A stretch of 49,922 bases of DNA from the NCBI RefSeq assembly GCF_013377885.1, contig NZ_JABKAU010000036.1, positions 1 through 49,922 of the forward strand, in the 5' to 3' direction. The notes beneath the pieces were generated by a model. The model saw nothing but the letters and a program-made list of their open reading frames with translations. It made no database searches and was not told the origin of the DNA. Both the position numbers and the translations under genes were made by a program. Of the stretch, positions 31,519 to 39,863 are shown piece by piece (positions within the stretch are counted from its first letter, which is position 1; each line of letters opens with the position of its first letter). Source of the stretch: Hymenobacter lapidiphilus. GTDB lineage: Bacteria > Bacteroidota > Bacteroidia > Cytophagales > Hymenobacteraceae.

Positions 31519-33267
31519 TTACTCCTTGCTCACCCGCTCCAGCACCAGCTGGTTCATAGGGTTGGGCGTGAGGCCGCGCACGTTGTTCTGGGTCAGGCGC
31601 ACCACTTCATCGTAATACACGCTGATAACCGGGCATTCGGCCACGATGATGCGGTCCATTTCCTGGTAAAGGGCATAGCGCTTCGCATCGTTTTGTTCGA
31701 GCTTGGCCTGCTGGTAAAGGCGGTCGTAGGTGGCGCTTTTGAAGTGAGTTTTGTTGGGGCCAGCGGGCGCGAAATTGGGGCTGTAGAACAGGGCCAGGTA
31801 GTTTTCGGCATCGGGGTAGTCGCCGAGCCAACTTCGGGTGAAGAAGGCGGCGCGGCCGTTATCAATCATTTCGCCGTGCGCGGCGCCCTGGTTCACGTCA
31901 ATTTCGACCAGCACGCCCACTTCGGCCCACTTTTTCTGGTAGTACTCGCACAGTTCCTTGGTTTCGGCCACCGTGTTGAGGCGCAGCCGTAACGGCTTGC
32001 CTGGCCCGTAGCCGGCCGCCGCCAGCAGCAGCCGCGCTTTGGCCAGCTGGTAAGTATAGCCCGGCACTTTGACGGCACTGAACGAGGGCAGCGAGGCCGG
32101 CACAAAACCCGAGTTGCCCGGCCGGCCCACGTTGTTGAGGAAGTAGGCCAGCAGCTCGGGCTTGTTGAGGGCGTAGTTGAGCGCCTGCCGTACCCGCTTA
32201 TCCTGCAGGGCGCGGCCGGTGGTCAGGTTGTCGCCCCGCAGGTTGGTCAGGTCCTGCTGCATGCCGATGTACTCCGTGTTCAGGTAGGGCACCTTCTGCA
32301 GCCGGAACTTACCCTGGAAATCCTCGCGCACCTCACCGTCGGGGTACATAATCAGGTCGCGCGAGCCGCTGCGGATGCCACTCAGGAAGTCGAGCTTGCC
32401 CTGCATAAAGGTCAGGAACTCGGTTTTGCGGTCCTGGATGAAGGTAATCTGCACCGCGTCGAGGTAGGGCAACTGCTTGCCCTGCGCGTCTTTCTTCCAG
32501 TAGTTGGGGTTGCGGTGGTAAATGATGGCGTTGCCCTCGTCCCACTCCTTGAACCGGAACGGCCCGGTACCCACCGGATGCGCCCGGAAATCCTTGCCCC
32601 ACTTCTGCACCGCCTCCCGGGGCACCACATAGGCGTAAGGCATGGTCAGGATGCCCAGGAACGGGATAAACGGCTCTTTCAGGTGAATGCGCAGCGTGGA
32701 GTCGTTCACGGCCACGAAGCAGGTATCCGATGGTTCGCCGCCAGCCTGCTCCAGCACTTTGCCCCGGAAAATCCAGCCGCCGGGGCTGGCCGTGGCCCCA
32801 TCGAGCAGCCGTTTGAACGAGTACACGAAATCCTGGGCCGTTACGCGCCGGCCTTTGCCGCCGGTAAACACATCGGCATCATGGAAACGAACTTCGGGCC
32901 GCAGCCAGAAGGTATAGGTGGTGCCTTCGGGCGAGATGCGGTAGCGCCGGGCCAGGCTGGGACCGGGGCGCAGGCTGTCGTCGAGCTCTACCAAACCGTT
33001 GTAGAGCTGGGTGGTGGCCCAGGTATTGGCCTGGTTGCGGGCGAAGGCGGGGTCGAGCGAGGTGAGGCTTTCGGGCTGGTTGTAGCGGAACACCCGGCGC
33101 GCATCAGTCGGAGCCGTCGAATCGGTGCAGGCGGCCAGCACCAGCAGCAGCGGCAGTACCAACAGCAGCGGCAGGCGCTGCAGCACCCGCCCGAACAGCC
33201 GTGGCGTTAGCGGTTGGAAACGCACAAATCCCGCGGTGCGGGGCAGAATTGGAAGCAGGGGAACCAT
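31519..33267 (-). CDS. peptide/oligopeptide ABC transporter substrate-binding lipoprotein (SBP_bac_5)
   Basis: The 582-residue protein begins with a long signal that ends in LLLVLPLLLVLAAC (lipidated Cys about 47), followed by a DppA/OppA-type fold. Landmarks are SLDPAFARNQANTWATTQLYNGLVELD near 75-100, GTTYTFWLRPEVRFHDADVFTGG, TAQDFVYSFKRLLDG and HPVGTGPFRFKEWDEGNAIIYHRNPNYW. The C-terminal lobe has the family pattern up to YYDEVVRLTQNNVRGLTPNPM. No permease or ATPase gene is adjacent. The start at 33267 gives the usual distance to the lipobox and is supported by a -7 element at 33286. Confidence 0.92.
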   Translation of the reverse strand: MVPLLPILPRTAGFVRFQPLTPRLFGRVLQRLPLLLVLPLLLVLAACTDSTAPTDARRVFRYNQPESLTSLDPAFARNQANTWATTQLYNGLVELDDSLRPGPSLARRYRISPEGTTYTFWLRPEVRFHDADVFTGGKGRRVTAQDFVYSFKRLLDGATASPGGWIFRGKVLEQAGGEPSDTCFVAVNDSTLRIHLKEPFIPFLGILTMPYAYVVPREAVQKWGKDFRAHPVGTGPFRFKEWDEGNAIIYHRNPNYWKKDAQGKQLPYLDAVQITFIQDRKTEFLTFMQGKLDFLSGIRSGSRDLIMYPDGEVREDFQGKFRLQKVPYLNTEYIGMQQDLTNLRGDNLTTGRALQDKRVRQALNYALNKPELLAYFLNNVGRPGNSGFVPASLPSFSAVKVPGYTYQLAKARLLLAAAGYGPGKPLRLRLNTVAETKELCEYYQKKWAEVGVLVEIDVNQGAAHGEMIDNGRAAFFTRSWLGDYPDAENYLALFYSPNFAPAGPNKTHFKSATYDRLYQQAKLEQNDAKRYALYQEMDRIIVAECPVISVYYDEVVRLTQNNVRGLTPNPMNQLVLERVSKE

Positions 33268-33276
33268 GAAACCGTG

Positions 33277-33284
33277 TATATTTG
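33277..33284 (+). promoter_or_regulatory. candidate parA -7 element, facing a minus-strand promoter
   Basis: TATATTTG matches TAnnTTTG on the plus strand and is one base from the minus-strand TACCTTTG at 33286-33293. It could drive parA (ATG at 33408) across a 117-nt leader containing AGCT-type repeats. The -33 is weak. Confidence 0.4.
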
Positions 33285-33285
33285 C

Positions 33286-33293
33286 CAAAGGTA
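33286..33293 (-). promoter_or_regulatory. candidate promoter for the peptide-binding lipoprotein gene
   Basis: The minus strand reads TACCTTTG; transcription would start about 12 bp before the ATG at 33267. It abuts the opposite -7 element at 33277-33284. Confidence 0.4.
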
Positions 33294-33360
33294 TCTTCCC
33301 GGCCGGGATTTGCTTCCGCGCCACTCTACGGCGTTGCGCCAGTCTGGCCGCCACCTGAAC

Positions 33361-33395
33361 TAAGCTAACAGCTAGCAGCCATCAGCTAACAGCTT
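33361..33395. repeat. AGCTAACAGCT-type repeat 5' of parA
   Basis: The segment AAGCTAACAGCTAGCAGCCA continues with TCAGCTAACAGCTTTATTT just before the parA ATG (33408). It is related to the copies flanking the argE-argH gap. Confidence 0.7.
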
Positions 33396-33407
33396 TATTT
33401 CGACCTC

Positions 33408-34223
33408 ATGGGCAAAATCATTGCCGTAGCCAATCAGAAAGGCGGTGTGGGTAAAACCACCTCCTCGATCAACCTGGCCGCCTCGCTGGCGGCGCTGGAG
33501 TACCGGACCCTGCTCGTGGATGCCGACCCGCAGGCCAACGCCACCTCCGGCGTGGGCTTCGATCCGAAGGATATAGAGAACAGCATCTACGAGTGCATGG
33601 TGGACGGCATCAATGCCCAGGACATCATTCTGCAAACCAACATCCTACCCCACCTCGACCTCATGCCCTCGCACATTGACTTGGTGGGCGCCGAGGTGGA
33701 GATGATCAACCTGCCCAACCGGGAGGAGAAGATGAAGGACGCCCTGCGTCCGCTGGCCGAACTCTACGACTTCATCATCATCGACTGCTCGCCCTCACTG
33801 GGCCTGATTACGGTGAATGCCCTCACGGCTGCCCACTCGGTTATCATCCCGGTGCAGTGCGAGTATTTTGCGCTCGAAGGCCTGGGCAAGCTGCTCAACA
33901 CCGTCAAAATCATCCAGAGCCGCCTGAACGAGAACCTGGAAATCGAGGGTATTCTGCTCACGATGTATGACGTGCGTTTGCGCCTGAGCAACCAGGTAGT
34001 CGAGGAGGTAAAGCTGCATTTCCAGCAGCTGGTGTTCGATACCATCATCCCGCGCAATGTGAAGCTGAGCGAGTCGCCCAGCTTCGGCATCCCCGTCATT
34101 CTGCACGACGCCGAAAGCAAGGGCAGCATCAGCTACCTCAACCTGGCCCGCGAAATCGTGGAAAAGAACATCGAAGCCATCAACGGAGGCGGTAACGAGG
34201 AGCGCAAGGACGCCGCGGCGTAG
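33408..34223 (+). CDS. parA: chromosome-partitioning ATPase ParA (Soj)
   Basis: The 271-residue P-loop ATPase begins KIIAVANQKGGVGKTTSSINLAASLA, the deviant Walker A of the ParA/MinD class (residues 3-28). The Walker A' switch LLVDADPQANAT and the IIDCSPSLGLITVNALTAA (Walker B) follow. It segregates the chromosome by binding DNA in the ATP state and being released by ParB. parB lies 773 bp downstream after a repeat and a small membrane protein gene, an unusual interruption of the usual close parA-parB pair. The start ATG at 33408 is the natural one. Confidence 0.97.
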   Translation: MGKIIAVANQKGGVGKTTSSINLAASLAALEYRTLLVDADPQANATSGVGFDPKDIENSIYECMVDGINAQDIILQTNILPHLDLMPSHIDLVGAEVEMINLPNREEKMKDALRPLAELYDFIIIDCSPSLGLITVNALTAAHSVIIPVQCEYFALEGLGKLLNTVKIIQSRLNENLEIEGILLTMYDVRLRLSNQVVEEVKLHFQQLVFDTIIPRNVKLSESPSFGIPVILHDAESKGSISYLNLAREIVEKNIEAINGGGNEERKDAAA

Positions 34224-34230
34224 GAAACGC

Positions 34231-34330
34231 ACGAGTTGTAGGGGCGGGGCTTGCCCCCGCCCGCCGCTGGAACGAACCGTTCGGTAACCGTTCAACGGCG
34301 GGCGGGGACAAGCCCCGCCCCTACACTCGT
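34231..34330. repeat. GTAGGGGCGGGGCTTG-family inverted repeat between parA and the next gene
   Basis: The arms begin at 34231 (ACGAGTTGTAGGGGCGGGGC...) and 34296 (CGGCGGGCGGGGACAAGCCC...), complementary except for a single-base indel. It lies between parA and the small membrane protein gene. Confidence 0.85.
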
Positions 34331-34365
34331 GTTATGAACCAGACAACCAGTAAGCCTGATTAAAA

Positions 34366-34776
34366 ATGCAGCTGCGTCCTAAATACCTGCTGGTGGCGGC
34401 CGCAGTGGCGCTGCTGCTGTGGTTCGTGTTCGATGCCCTGACCCAGCCCGGTCCCCAGGACCTAGACGGTGGCTTCACGGAGGTGGCCCTGTACCGCAAC
34501 GAGAACAACACCGGCCCGGTGCAGCGCATTTATGCCGTAACTGTGGCCGACACCGCCCGCTGGGCCGAAATGCAGCAGTACGGCGAGTACATGCCCTACA
34601 CCAAGTACGGCAACACCAAGGTGTATTTCTTCGCCGCCGCCCGCCCCGCGCCCAAGCAGTTGCAGCCCGGCTCCGAGCCGTTTGCGGCGGAGTTCCGCAC
34701 CAACTGCCTGGCCGTGTACGAGAAGGACTTGCTGAGCAACGTCAGCTTTAAGCGCCTGCCTTTCCGGCAGCCCTAG
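34366..34776 (+). CDS. small membrane-anchored protein of unknown function
   Basis: The 136-residue protein has one N-terminal membrane anchor (YLLVAAAVALLLWFVFDAL, about 7-25). The soluble part (DGGFTEVALYRNENNTGPVQRIYAVTV..., ending LSNVSFKRLPFRQP) is beta-rich and I do not recognise a family. Its position between parA and parB is notable; a direct role in partitioning is not shown. The start ATG at 34366 precedes the helix directly. Confidence 0.75.
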   Translation: MQLRPKYLLVAAAVALLLWFVFDALTQPGPQDLDGGFTEVALYRNENNTGPVQRIYAVTVADTARWAEMQQYGEYMPYTKYGNTKVYFFAAARPAPKQLQPGSEPFAAEFRTNCLAVYEKDLLSNVSFKRLPFRQP

Positions 34777-34881
34777 CCTAGCGGGCCGAAGCTGGCAGGC
34801 GGGCCACTTCCCCTTTTCGAAGCCGCAACCTCAACTGTAGATAGCCGATGAATTTTGCCGGCTAAGTAGCTCACTGCCGCG

Positions 34882-34912
34882 TGTTTCACGGTTTTTCTGT
34901 CGGCGTGGAACA
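34882..34912. promoter_or_regulatory. parS-like half-sites in split arrangement
   Basis: 34882-34890 reads TGTTTCACG and 34904-34912 reads CGTGGAACA. These resemble the two halves of a canonical parS 16-mer (TGTTTCAC/GTGAAACA), inverted and separated by 13 nt, with one mismatch in the right half. They lie between parA and parB, upstream of a -7 element. Standard parS sites are contiguous, so binding by ParB is uncertain. Confidence 0.3.
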
Positions 34913-34941
34913 TTTTTATCCCGGCATCCCGCTTGTTTGTG

Positions 34942-34949
34942 TATTTTTG
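34942..34949 (+). promoter_or_regulatory. candidate parB -7 element
   Basis: TATTTTTG matches TAnnTTTG. Transcription would start near 34956, about 40 bp before the parB ATG. No TTG is present at the -33 spacing. Confidence 0.45.
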
Positions 34950-34995
34950 ACTCCCGCTTTTGCTCCGTGCTATTGGGTGAGAGCGGCTTGCAGGT

Positions 34996-35940
34996 ATGTC
35001 TGAAAAAAACGAAGAGAAGAACTCATTCCCCGCGACTCCCAAGCGCCGGGTAGGTGGCCTGGGCCGCGGCCTGAATGCCCTGATTGAGGGTAGCTACGAG
35101 AAGAAAAGCGAGCGGATGGGCGGCCTAGTGCCCCACCCCGTCAACTCGGTGGGCCTGATTCCGGTAGGCCAGATCCAGGCCAACCCGTACCAGCCCCGCA
35201 CCCACTTCGACCAGGACGCGCTACGCGAGCTGGCCGAAAGCATCCGCGTGCAGGGCATCATTCAGCCCGTTACGCTACGCCAGACGGGCACCAACTCCTA
35301 CCAGCTCATTTCGGGCGAGCGGCGTCTGCAGGCCTCCAAGCTGGCCGGCCTCGACGCCATTCCGGCCTACATCCGCAAGGCCGACGACCAGCAGATGCTG
35401 GAGATGGCCCTGATCGAGAACATCCAGCGCGAAAACCTCAACGCCATCGAAATTGCCCTCAGCTACCAACGCCTGGTGAGCGAGTGCAACCTCAAGCAGG
35501 AAGAGCTGGGCGACCGGGTGGGCAAAAACCGCTCGACCGTAACCAACTACCTGCGCCTGCTCAAGCTGCCGCCCGATATTCAGATCGGCCTGCGCGACAC
35601 GGTTATCAGCATGGGCCACGCCCGCGCCCTCATCAGCATCGAGAGCATGGACCAGCAGCTGGCTTTGTTCCGGCGCATTGTGGCCGAGGAGCTTTCGGTG
35701 CGCAAGGTAGAGCAGCTGGTGCGCGGCGGCGCGGGCGGCGAAACCGACAAAAAACCGGGTAGCACACCCGAGCCAGTGGTACCGGTAGCCGAAATCAAGC
35801 GGACCGAGCGCCACCTTTCGGAGCGCTTTGGCAGCCGGGTGATGGTGAAGCCGGGGCCGCAGGGCCGGGGCGAAATCAAGATTGCCTTCGATTCGGTGGA
35901 GGATATGCAGCGTATTCTGCACATTCTGCAGCCTTCCTAG
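34996..35940 (+). CDS. parB: chromosome-partitioning protein ParB (Spo0J)
   Basis: The 314-residue protein has the usual ParB plan. An N-terminal ParA-contact segment (KRRVGGLGRGLNALIE) is followed by the CTP-binding fold (NPYQPRTHFDQDALRELAES, VTLRQ, QLISGERRLQASKLAGL, with the GERRxxA motif near 110). Then come the central helix-turn-helix (NAIEIALSYQRLVSECNLKQEELGDRVGKNRSTVTNYLRLL) and a C-terminal dimer domain. It binds parS near the origin and loads SMC. It sits 219 bp after the small membrane protein gene. Two parS-like half-sites lie in that gap. The genes after it (DUF5683, dapB, lepB) continue on the same strand and are probably co-transcribed. Confidence 0.96.
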   Translation: MSEKNEEKNSFPATPKRRVGGLGRGLNALIEGSYEKKSERMGGLVPHPVNSVGLIPVGQIQANPYQPRTHFDQDALRELAESIRVQGIIQPVTLRQTGTNSYQLISGERRLQASKLAGLDAIPAYIRKADDQQMLEMALIENIQRENLNAIEIALSYQRLVSECNLKQEELGDRVGKNRSTVTNYLRLLKLPPDIQIGLRDTVISMGHARALISIESMDQQLALFRRIVAEELSVRKVEQLVRGGAGGETDKKPGSTPEPVVPVAEIKRTERHLSERFGSRVMVKPGPQGRGEIKIAFDSVEDMQRILHILQPS

Positions 35941-36049
35941 CCGCAGCCGGTACTTTATACCAGAGCCCCTGTGTAGCGCGTTGGCTGGAAACCGGTCGTA
36001 TTGATCCGGTTTTCCGGCCGTTCGCGCGGCTCGCTCCAATTCCGTCTGT

Positions 36050-36691
36050 ATGCTTCGCTCCCATTTTTCTCTGCTTTTTGCCTTGATCCTACCCGTGGCT
36101 GCGCTGTGGCCGTCGGCAGTTTCGGCCCAGGTTGTTACAGCCGGATCCGACTCGGTGCAGGTAGCCTCACGGCCGACCGCCGCCGATTCGGCGCGGCGTA
36201 CCGAGCGGCTACTGGGCATGCGGGTTACGCGGCCCCAGAAAGCGGCGCTATTGGCCCTGGTGCTGCCGGGGGCGGGCCAAGTGTACAACCGCCGCTACTG
36301 GAAGCTGCCCCTGGTATATGGGGGCCTGGGTGGCGTGGGCTACGGTTTGTACTTCTACCAAACCGGCTACCGCGAGTACGCCGACGGCAAAAACCAGCTG
36401 ATTGCCAACCCGGATATGGACATTAGCAAATTGGAGGGCAAGCGGGTGAGCCAGGAAACGAGTGCAGCCAATGTGCAGCGGGGCGTAAATTTCTACCGCC
36501 GCAACCGCGACACGTTTATTGCCTACACGGCCGTGGTATACGGCATCACCATCCTCGACGCACTGGTAGACGCCCACCTGCGCAACTTCGACGTCAGCGA
36601 CGACCTTAGTCTGCGCCTCGACCCGGCCCTACTTCCCAACCCGGGGCAGGCCCCGCGCGCCGGCCTCGCCCTCACGCTTTATGTGAAGTAA
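36050..36691 (+). CDS. DUF5683-domain membrane protein
   Basis: The 213-residue protein has a signal peptide (MLRSHFSLLFALILPVAALWPSAVSAQ) and then a DUF5683-type domain: RPQKAALLALVLPGAGQVYNRRYWKLPLVYGGLGGVGYGLYFYQTGYREY, with several membrane-compatible segments and TAVVYGITILDALVDAHL. DUF5683 proteins are common in Bacteroidota next to parB and dapB, and their role is unknown. The ATG at 36050 gives the signal peptide directly. It is in the same direction as parB and dapB. Confidence 0.88.
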   Translation: MLRSHFSLLFALILPVAALWPSAVSAQVVTAGSDSVQVASRPTAADSARRTERLLGMRVTRPQKAALLALVLPGAGQVYNRRYWKLPLVYGGLGGVGYGLYFYQTGYREYADGKNQLIANPDMDISKLEGKRVSQETSAANVQRGVNFYRRNRDTFIAYTAVVYGITILDALVDAHLRNFDVSDDLSLRLDPALLPNPGQAPRAGLALTLYVK

Positions 36692-36789
36692 CGGGGTTCG
36701 GCAACCCACATCCTGCCCCTGCTCTTTTGGCTCCTCTTTCTTCCGATTATCCGCTATTTACTAGCGCCTGACTTCTAGCTTCTTCCAAA

Positions 36790-37509
36790 ATGAATATTCT
36801 CCTGATCGGCTACGGCAAAATGGGCCGGGCCATCGAAGCCCAGGCCCGGGCCCGGGGCCACCAGATTGCCGGCATCATCGACCCCAGCCGGCCCGAGGTA
36901 AGCATCACCGATTTCACACCTGCCCAAGTAGACGTGGCCATCGAATTCACCCACCCCGATGCGGCTTTCCAGAACGTGGCGGCCTGCCTGCGGGCCGGCC
37001 TGCCGGTGGTGTGTGGGTCTACGGGCTGGCTGCACCATTTCGGCGAAGCCAAGGCCCTGAGCCAGCAAACCGGCACACCGCTGTTTTACGCCTCCAACTA
37101 TAGTGTGGGCGTGAACCTGTTCTTCCACTTCAGCGAGTACATGGCCGCCAAAATGCACCAGTTTGGCGGCTACGATGTGCAGGTTCGCGAAATCCATCAC
37201 ACCCAGAAGGTCGACCAGCCCAGCGGCACGGCCCTGACGGTGGCCGAAGGCATTCTGCGGCACTTCCCCGGTAAAACCACCTGGCGCAACGAGGCTACCA
37301 GCGAGGCACACGAGCTGGCCGTGCTTTCGGAGCGCGAGGGCGCGGTTATCGGCACCCATATCGTTACGTACTCCTGCCCCGCCGATACCATCGAGCTCAA
37401 GCATGAGGCCCACACCCGCGAAGGCTTCGTGCAGGGCGCGCTGCTGGCCGCCGAGTGGCTGCCCGGCCGCCAGGGTGTGTTCGGCATGAACGACCTGCTG
37501 GGGCTGTAG
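36790..37509 (+). CDS. dapB: 4-hydroxy-tetrahydrodipicolinate reductase
   Basis: The 239-residue enzyme reduces HTPA with NAD(P)H in lysine/diaminopimelate synthesis for peptidoglycan. The nucleotide-binding NILLIGYGKMGRAIEAQARARG (2-23) opens the protein, then VAIEFTHPDAAFQN, VVCGSTGWLHHF, YASNYSVGVNLFFHF, and the active-site EIHHTQKVDQPSGTALT with the conserved His-His and Lys. It lies in the parB-lepB gene run. The start at 36790 is the only good one. Confidence 0.96.
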   Translation: MNILLIGYGKMGRAIEAQARARGHQIAGIIDPSRPEVSITDFTPAQVDVAIEFTHPDAAFQNVAACLRAGLPVVCGSTGWLHHFGEAKALSQQTGTPLFYASNYSVGVNLFFHFSEYMAAKMHQFGGYDVQVREIHHTQKVDQPSGTALTVAEGILRHFPGKTTWRNEATSEAHELAVLSEREGAVIGTHIVTYSCPADTIELKHEAHTREGFVQGALLAAEWLPGRQGVFGMNDLLGL

Positions 37510-37528
37510 GTGAACGAGTTAATGACCG

Positions 37529-37550
37529 GTGTAGGGGCGGGGCTTAGCTG
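37529..37550. repeat. truncated GTAGGGGCGGGGCTTG-family repeat
   Basis: GGTGTAGGGGCGGGGCTTAG occurs without an inverted partner. It lies in the 191-bp gap between dapB and lepB, where I see no promoter match. Confidence 0.7.
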
Positions 37551-37700
37551 CGCTATCCCTACCTCGTACGGCTACTTCCTAACATCACGCATTCGCCTAT
37601 TGCTTATCCGCAGTTCGCGCATTATTTCGCATCTTCCATCGTTCAAACCGTAGCGCTCCGGCCTTGGCCGGCAGTTCGCTTTTTCTGGCTCAATTGCATC

Positions 37701-38918
37701 ATGGCAGTACAATCCTGGGAGAAATACCTCGAAAATAATCCGGCCGGCCCGGCACCGACGGGCGGCCCCGCGCCTGTGGCCAAGAAACGCAAGGGCCCGA
37801 TTCGCGAGTGGGGCGACGCTATTCTGTTCGCTGTAATTGCGGCCACGCTCATCCGCTGGGCCACGTTTGAAGCCTACACCATCCCGACGCCCAGCATGGA
37901 GCACACGCTGCTGGTGGGCGACTACCTGTTTGTGAGCAAGCTGCACTATGGCCCGCGCACGCCCCAAACGCCGCTGCAGGTGCCCCTCACCCACCAGACC
38001 GTCTGGGGTACCAGCCTGAAAAGCTACTCCGAAGCCATTCAGTTGCCCAGCTACCGGCTGCCGGGCTTCTCGGAGGTGAAAAACAACGACGTAGTGGTAT
38101 TCAATGTGCCCTTCGAGGCCGAACACCCCGCCGACCTGCGCACCAACTACATCAAGCGTTGCGTAGCCATAGCCGGCGACGTGCTCGAAGTGCGCCAGAG
38201 TCAGGTGTATATCAATGGGAAGCCCGCCGAGAACTTCCCCGAGATGCAGAACAGCTACTACCTGCAGGTGCCCCAGGCCAACGACGAGCTGATGACGGCG
38301 TTCAAGGAGCAGGGCATTGTGGAGTACAACACGCCCGACGGCCTGCCCTACCAGGAAAACAGCGCTGAGTACGGCCCGGGCTACCTCATCAGCATGACCC
38401 CGGCTTCGTACAACTACTTCAAGCAGCAGCCCTACGTGAAGGGCATTATTGAGCTGAAGACGCCCGTAGGCCAGCGCGAAGGCCAGGAGGTGTTCCCCAA
38501 TAATCCCGACTATCCCTACAGCCAGTCCCTGTCGCCCGCACCTTACCCCAGCTGGAACAAGGATAACTACGGCCCCCTGCAGATTCCGAAGGAAGGCCAG
38601 ACCGTGCAGCTAACGGCCCAGAACACGCCCCAGTACCTGAAAATCATCACCCGCTACGAGCACAACGAGGGCATCACCGTCGATGGCACGGGCCGGATTC
38701 TGCAGAACGGCCAGCCGCTCACGAGCTACACGTTCAAGCAGGACTACTACTTCATGATGGGCGACAACCGCCACAACTCGCTCGATTCGCGCTTCTGGGG
38801 CTTCGTACCCAAAGACCATATCGTGGGCAAAGCCGTGCTCATCTGGATGTCAGTAGACCCGAATGGCAGCTTCCTGAGCAAAATTCGCTGGAACCGCCTG
38901 TTCAACTTAGTCCATTAA
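37701..38918 (+). CDS. lepB: signal peptidase I
   Basis: The 405-residue membrane protease cleaves signal peptides from exported proteins. A short cytoplasmic segment is followed by a hydrophobic anchor (WGDAILFAVIAATLIRWATF, about 34-53). Box B has the catalytic Ser in PSMEHTLLVGDYLFVSK, box D gives the catalytic Lys region in TNYIKRCVAIAGD, and box E is MMGDNRHNSLDSRFWG near residue 355. A large insertion (about 165-345) lies between the Lys region and box E, typical of Bacteroidota LepB. It is the last gene of the parB run; a perfect 51-bp palindrome lies beyond its stop. Confidence 0.96.
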   Translation: MAVQSWEKYLENNPAGPAPTGGPAPVAKKRKGPIREWGDAILFAVIAATLIRWATFEAYTIPTPSMEHTLLVGDYLFVSKLHYGPRTPQTPLQVPLTHQTVWGTSLKSYSEAIQLPSYRLPGFSEVKNNDVVVFNVPFEAEHPADLRTNYIKRCVAIAGDVLEVRQSQVYINGKPAENFPEMQNSYYLQVPQANDELMTAFKEQGIVEYNTPDGLPYQENSAEYGPGYLISMTPASYNYFKQQPYVKGIIELKTPVGQREGQEVFPNNPDYPYSQSLSPAPYPSWNKDNYGPLQIPKEGQTVQLTAQNTPQYLKIITRYEHNEGITVDGTGRILQNGQPLTSYTFKQDYYFMMGDNRHNSLDSRFWGFVPKDHIVGKAVLIWMSVDPNGSFLSKIRWNRLFNLVH

Positions 38919-38929
38919 CACAGGGATTC

Positions 38930-39059
38930 AGCGCGTAGCAAACTGTCATCCTGAGCAAAGCGAAGGACCTTATCACATCAGAACGAACCGCCTTTGCGAT
39001 TATCGATCTGATGTGATAAGGTCCTTCGCTTTGCTCAGGATGACAGTTTGCTACGCGCT
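38930..39059. repeat. GTCATnCTGAGC-family inverted repeat with perfect 51-bp arms
   Basis: The arms 38930-38980 and 39009-39059 are exact reverse complements over 51 nt around a 28-nt loop. The core is GTCATCCTGAGCAAAGCGAA. It fills the gap between the convergent lepB (stop 38918) and ung (stop 39066). Confidence 0.97.
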
Positions 39060-39065
39060 ACGTAC

Positions 39066-39731
39066 TCACCACTGAATAGGCTGCTCGTTGTGCTGTTCGA
39101 GGTAGGCGTTGGTCTGGCTGAAGGGGCGGCTGCCGAAGAAGCCGCGGTCGGCGGCGTAGGGTGAGGGATGGGCGGCTTTGAGCACGAGATGCTTGCGGGC
39201 GTCAATAATTTCACCCTTTTTCTGGGCAGAGGCTCCCCAGAGGATAAACACAATGTGCTCCTTCTGGTCGGAAATGGCTTGAATGGCGGCGTCGGTGAAC
39301 TGTTCCCAGCCTTTCTTCTGGTGGCTGGCGGGCTCCTTGGCGCGCACCGTGAGCGTAGCATTGAGCAGCAGCACGCCCTGCTGGGCCCACCGGTCGAGGT
39401 TACCGTTGGGCGCCGGGGCCGTAGCGGGCAAATCGGTGGCTAGCTCCTTGAACACGTTCTGAAGTGAAGGTGGCGGGCGCACGCCCTCAACCACCGAGAA
39501 GCTCAGGCCGTGGGCCTGGCCCCGGCCATGGTAGGGGTCTTGTCCCAGAATCACCACTTTCAGCTTATCAAACGGGCAGGCCTCGAAGGCATGGAAGATT
39601 TGGGGGCCGGGCGGAAACACTTCGGCCGTGGCGTATTCGCCCTTCACAAAGGCAATCAGGTGCTGGAAATAAGGCTTTTCGAACTCAGAGCCCAGCGCCT
39701 GCCGCCAACTTTCTTCTATCTTAACCGACAT
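39066..39731 (-). CDS. ung: uracil-DNA glycosylase
   Basis: The 221-residue enzyme removes uracil from DNA. The water-activating motif is VILGQDPYHGRGQAHGLSFSV (about 57-77, catalytic Asp), the LLLNATLTV uracil-binding region follows, and the DNA-contact loop HPSPYAADRGFFGSRPFSQTN is near the C-terminus. It is a family-1 Ung. It stands alone and is convergent with lepB. The start at 39731 is the natural one. Confidence 0.97.
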   Translation of the reverse strand: MSVKIEESWRQALGSEFEKPYFQHLIAFVKGEYATAEVFPPGPQIFHAFEACPFDKLKVVILGQDPYHGRGQAHGLSFSVVEGVRPPPSLQNVFKELATDLPATAPAPNGNLDRWAQQGVLLLNATLTVRAKEPASHQKKGWEQFTDAAIQAISDQKEHIVFILWGASAQKKGEIIDARKHLVLKAAHPSPYAADRGFFGSRPFSQTNAYLEQHNEQPIQW

Positions 39732-39863
39732 ACGAACCAGTATTATTTGTTAGTTTTTGTTAGTTTGAGACGGTATTGGCAGCCCGGACTGCGTAGAGGG
39801 AGGTAAGTAAACCAAACGCAGGCCCGGGCTGTTACCCTTTTTCTTCTTTGGAACTCCGCCGTT

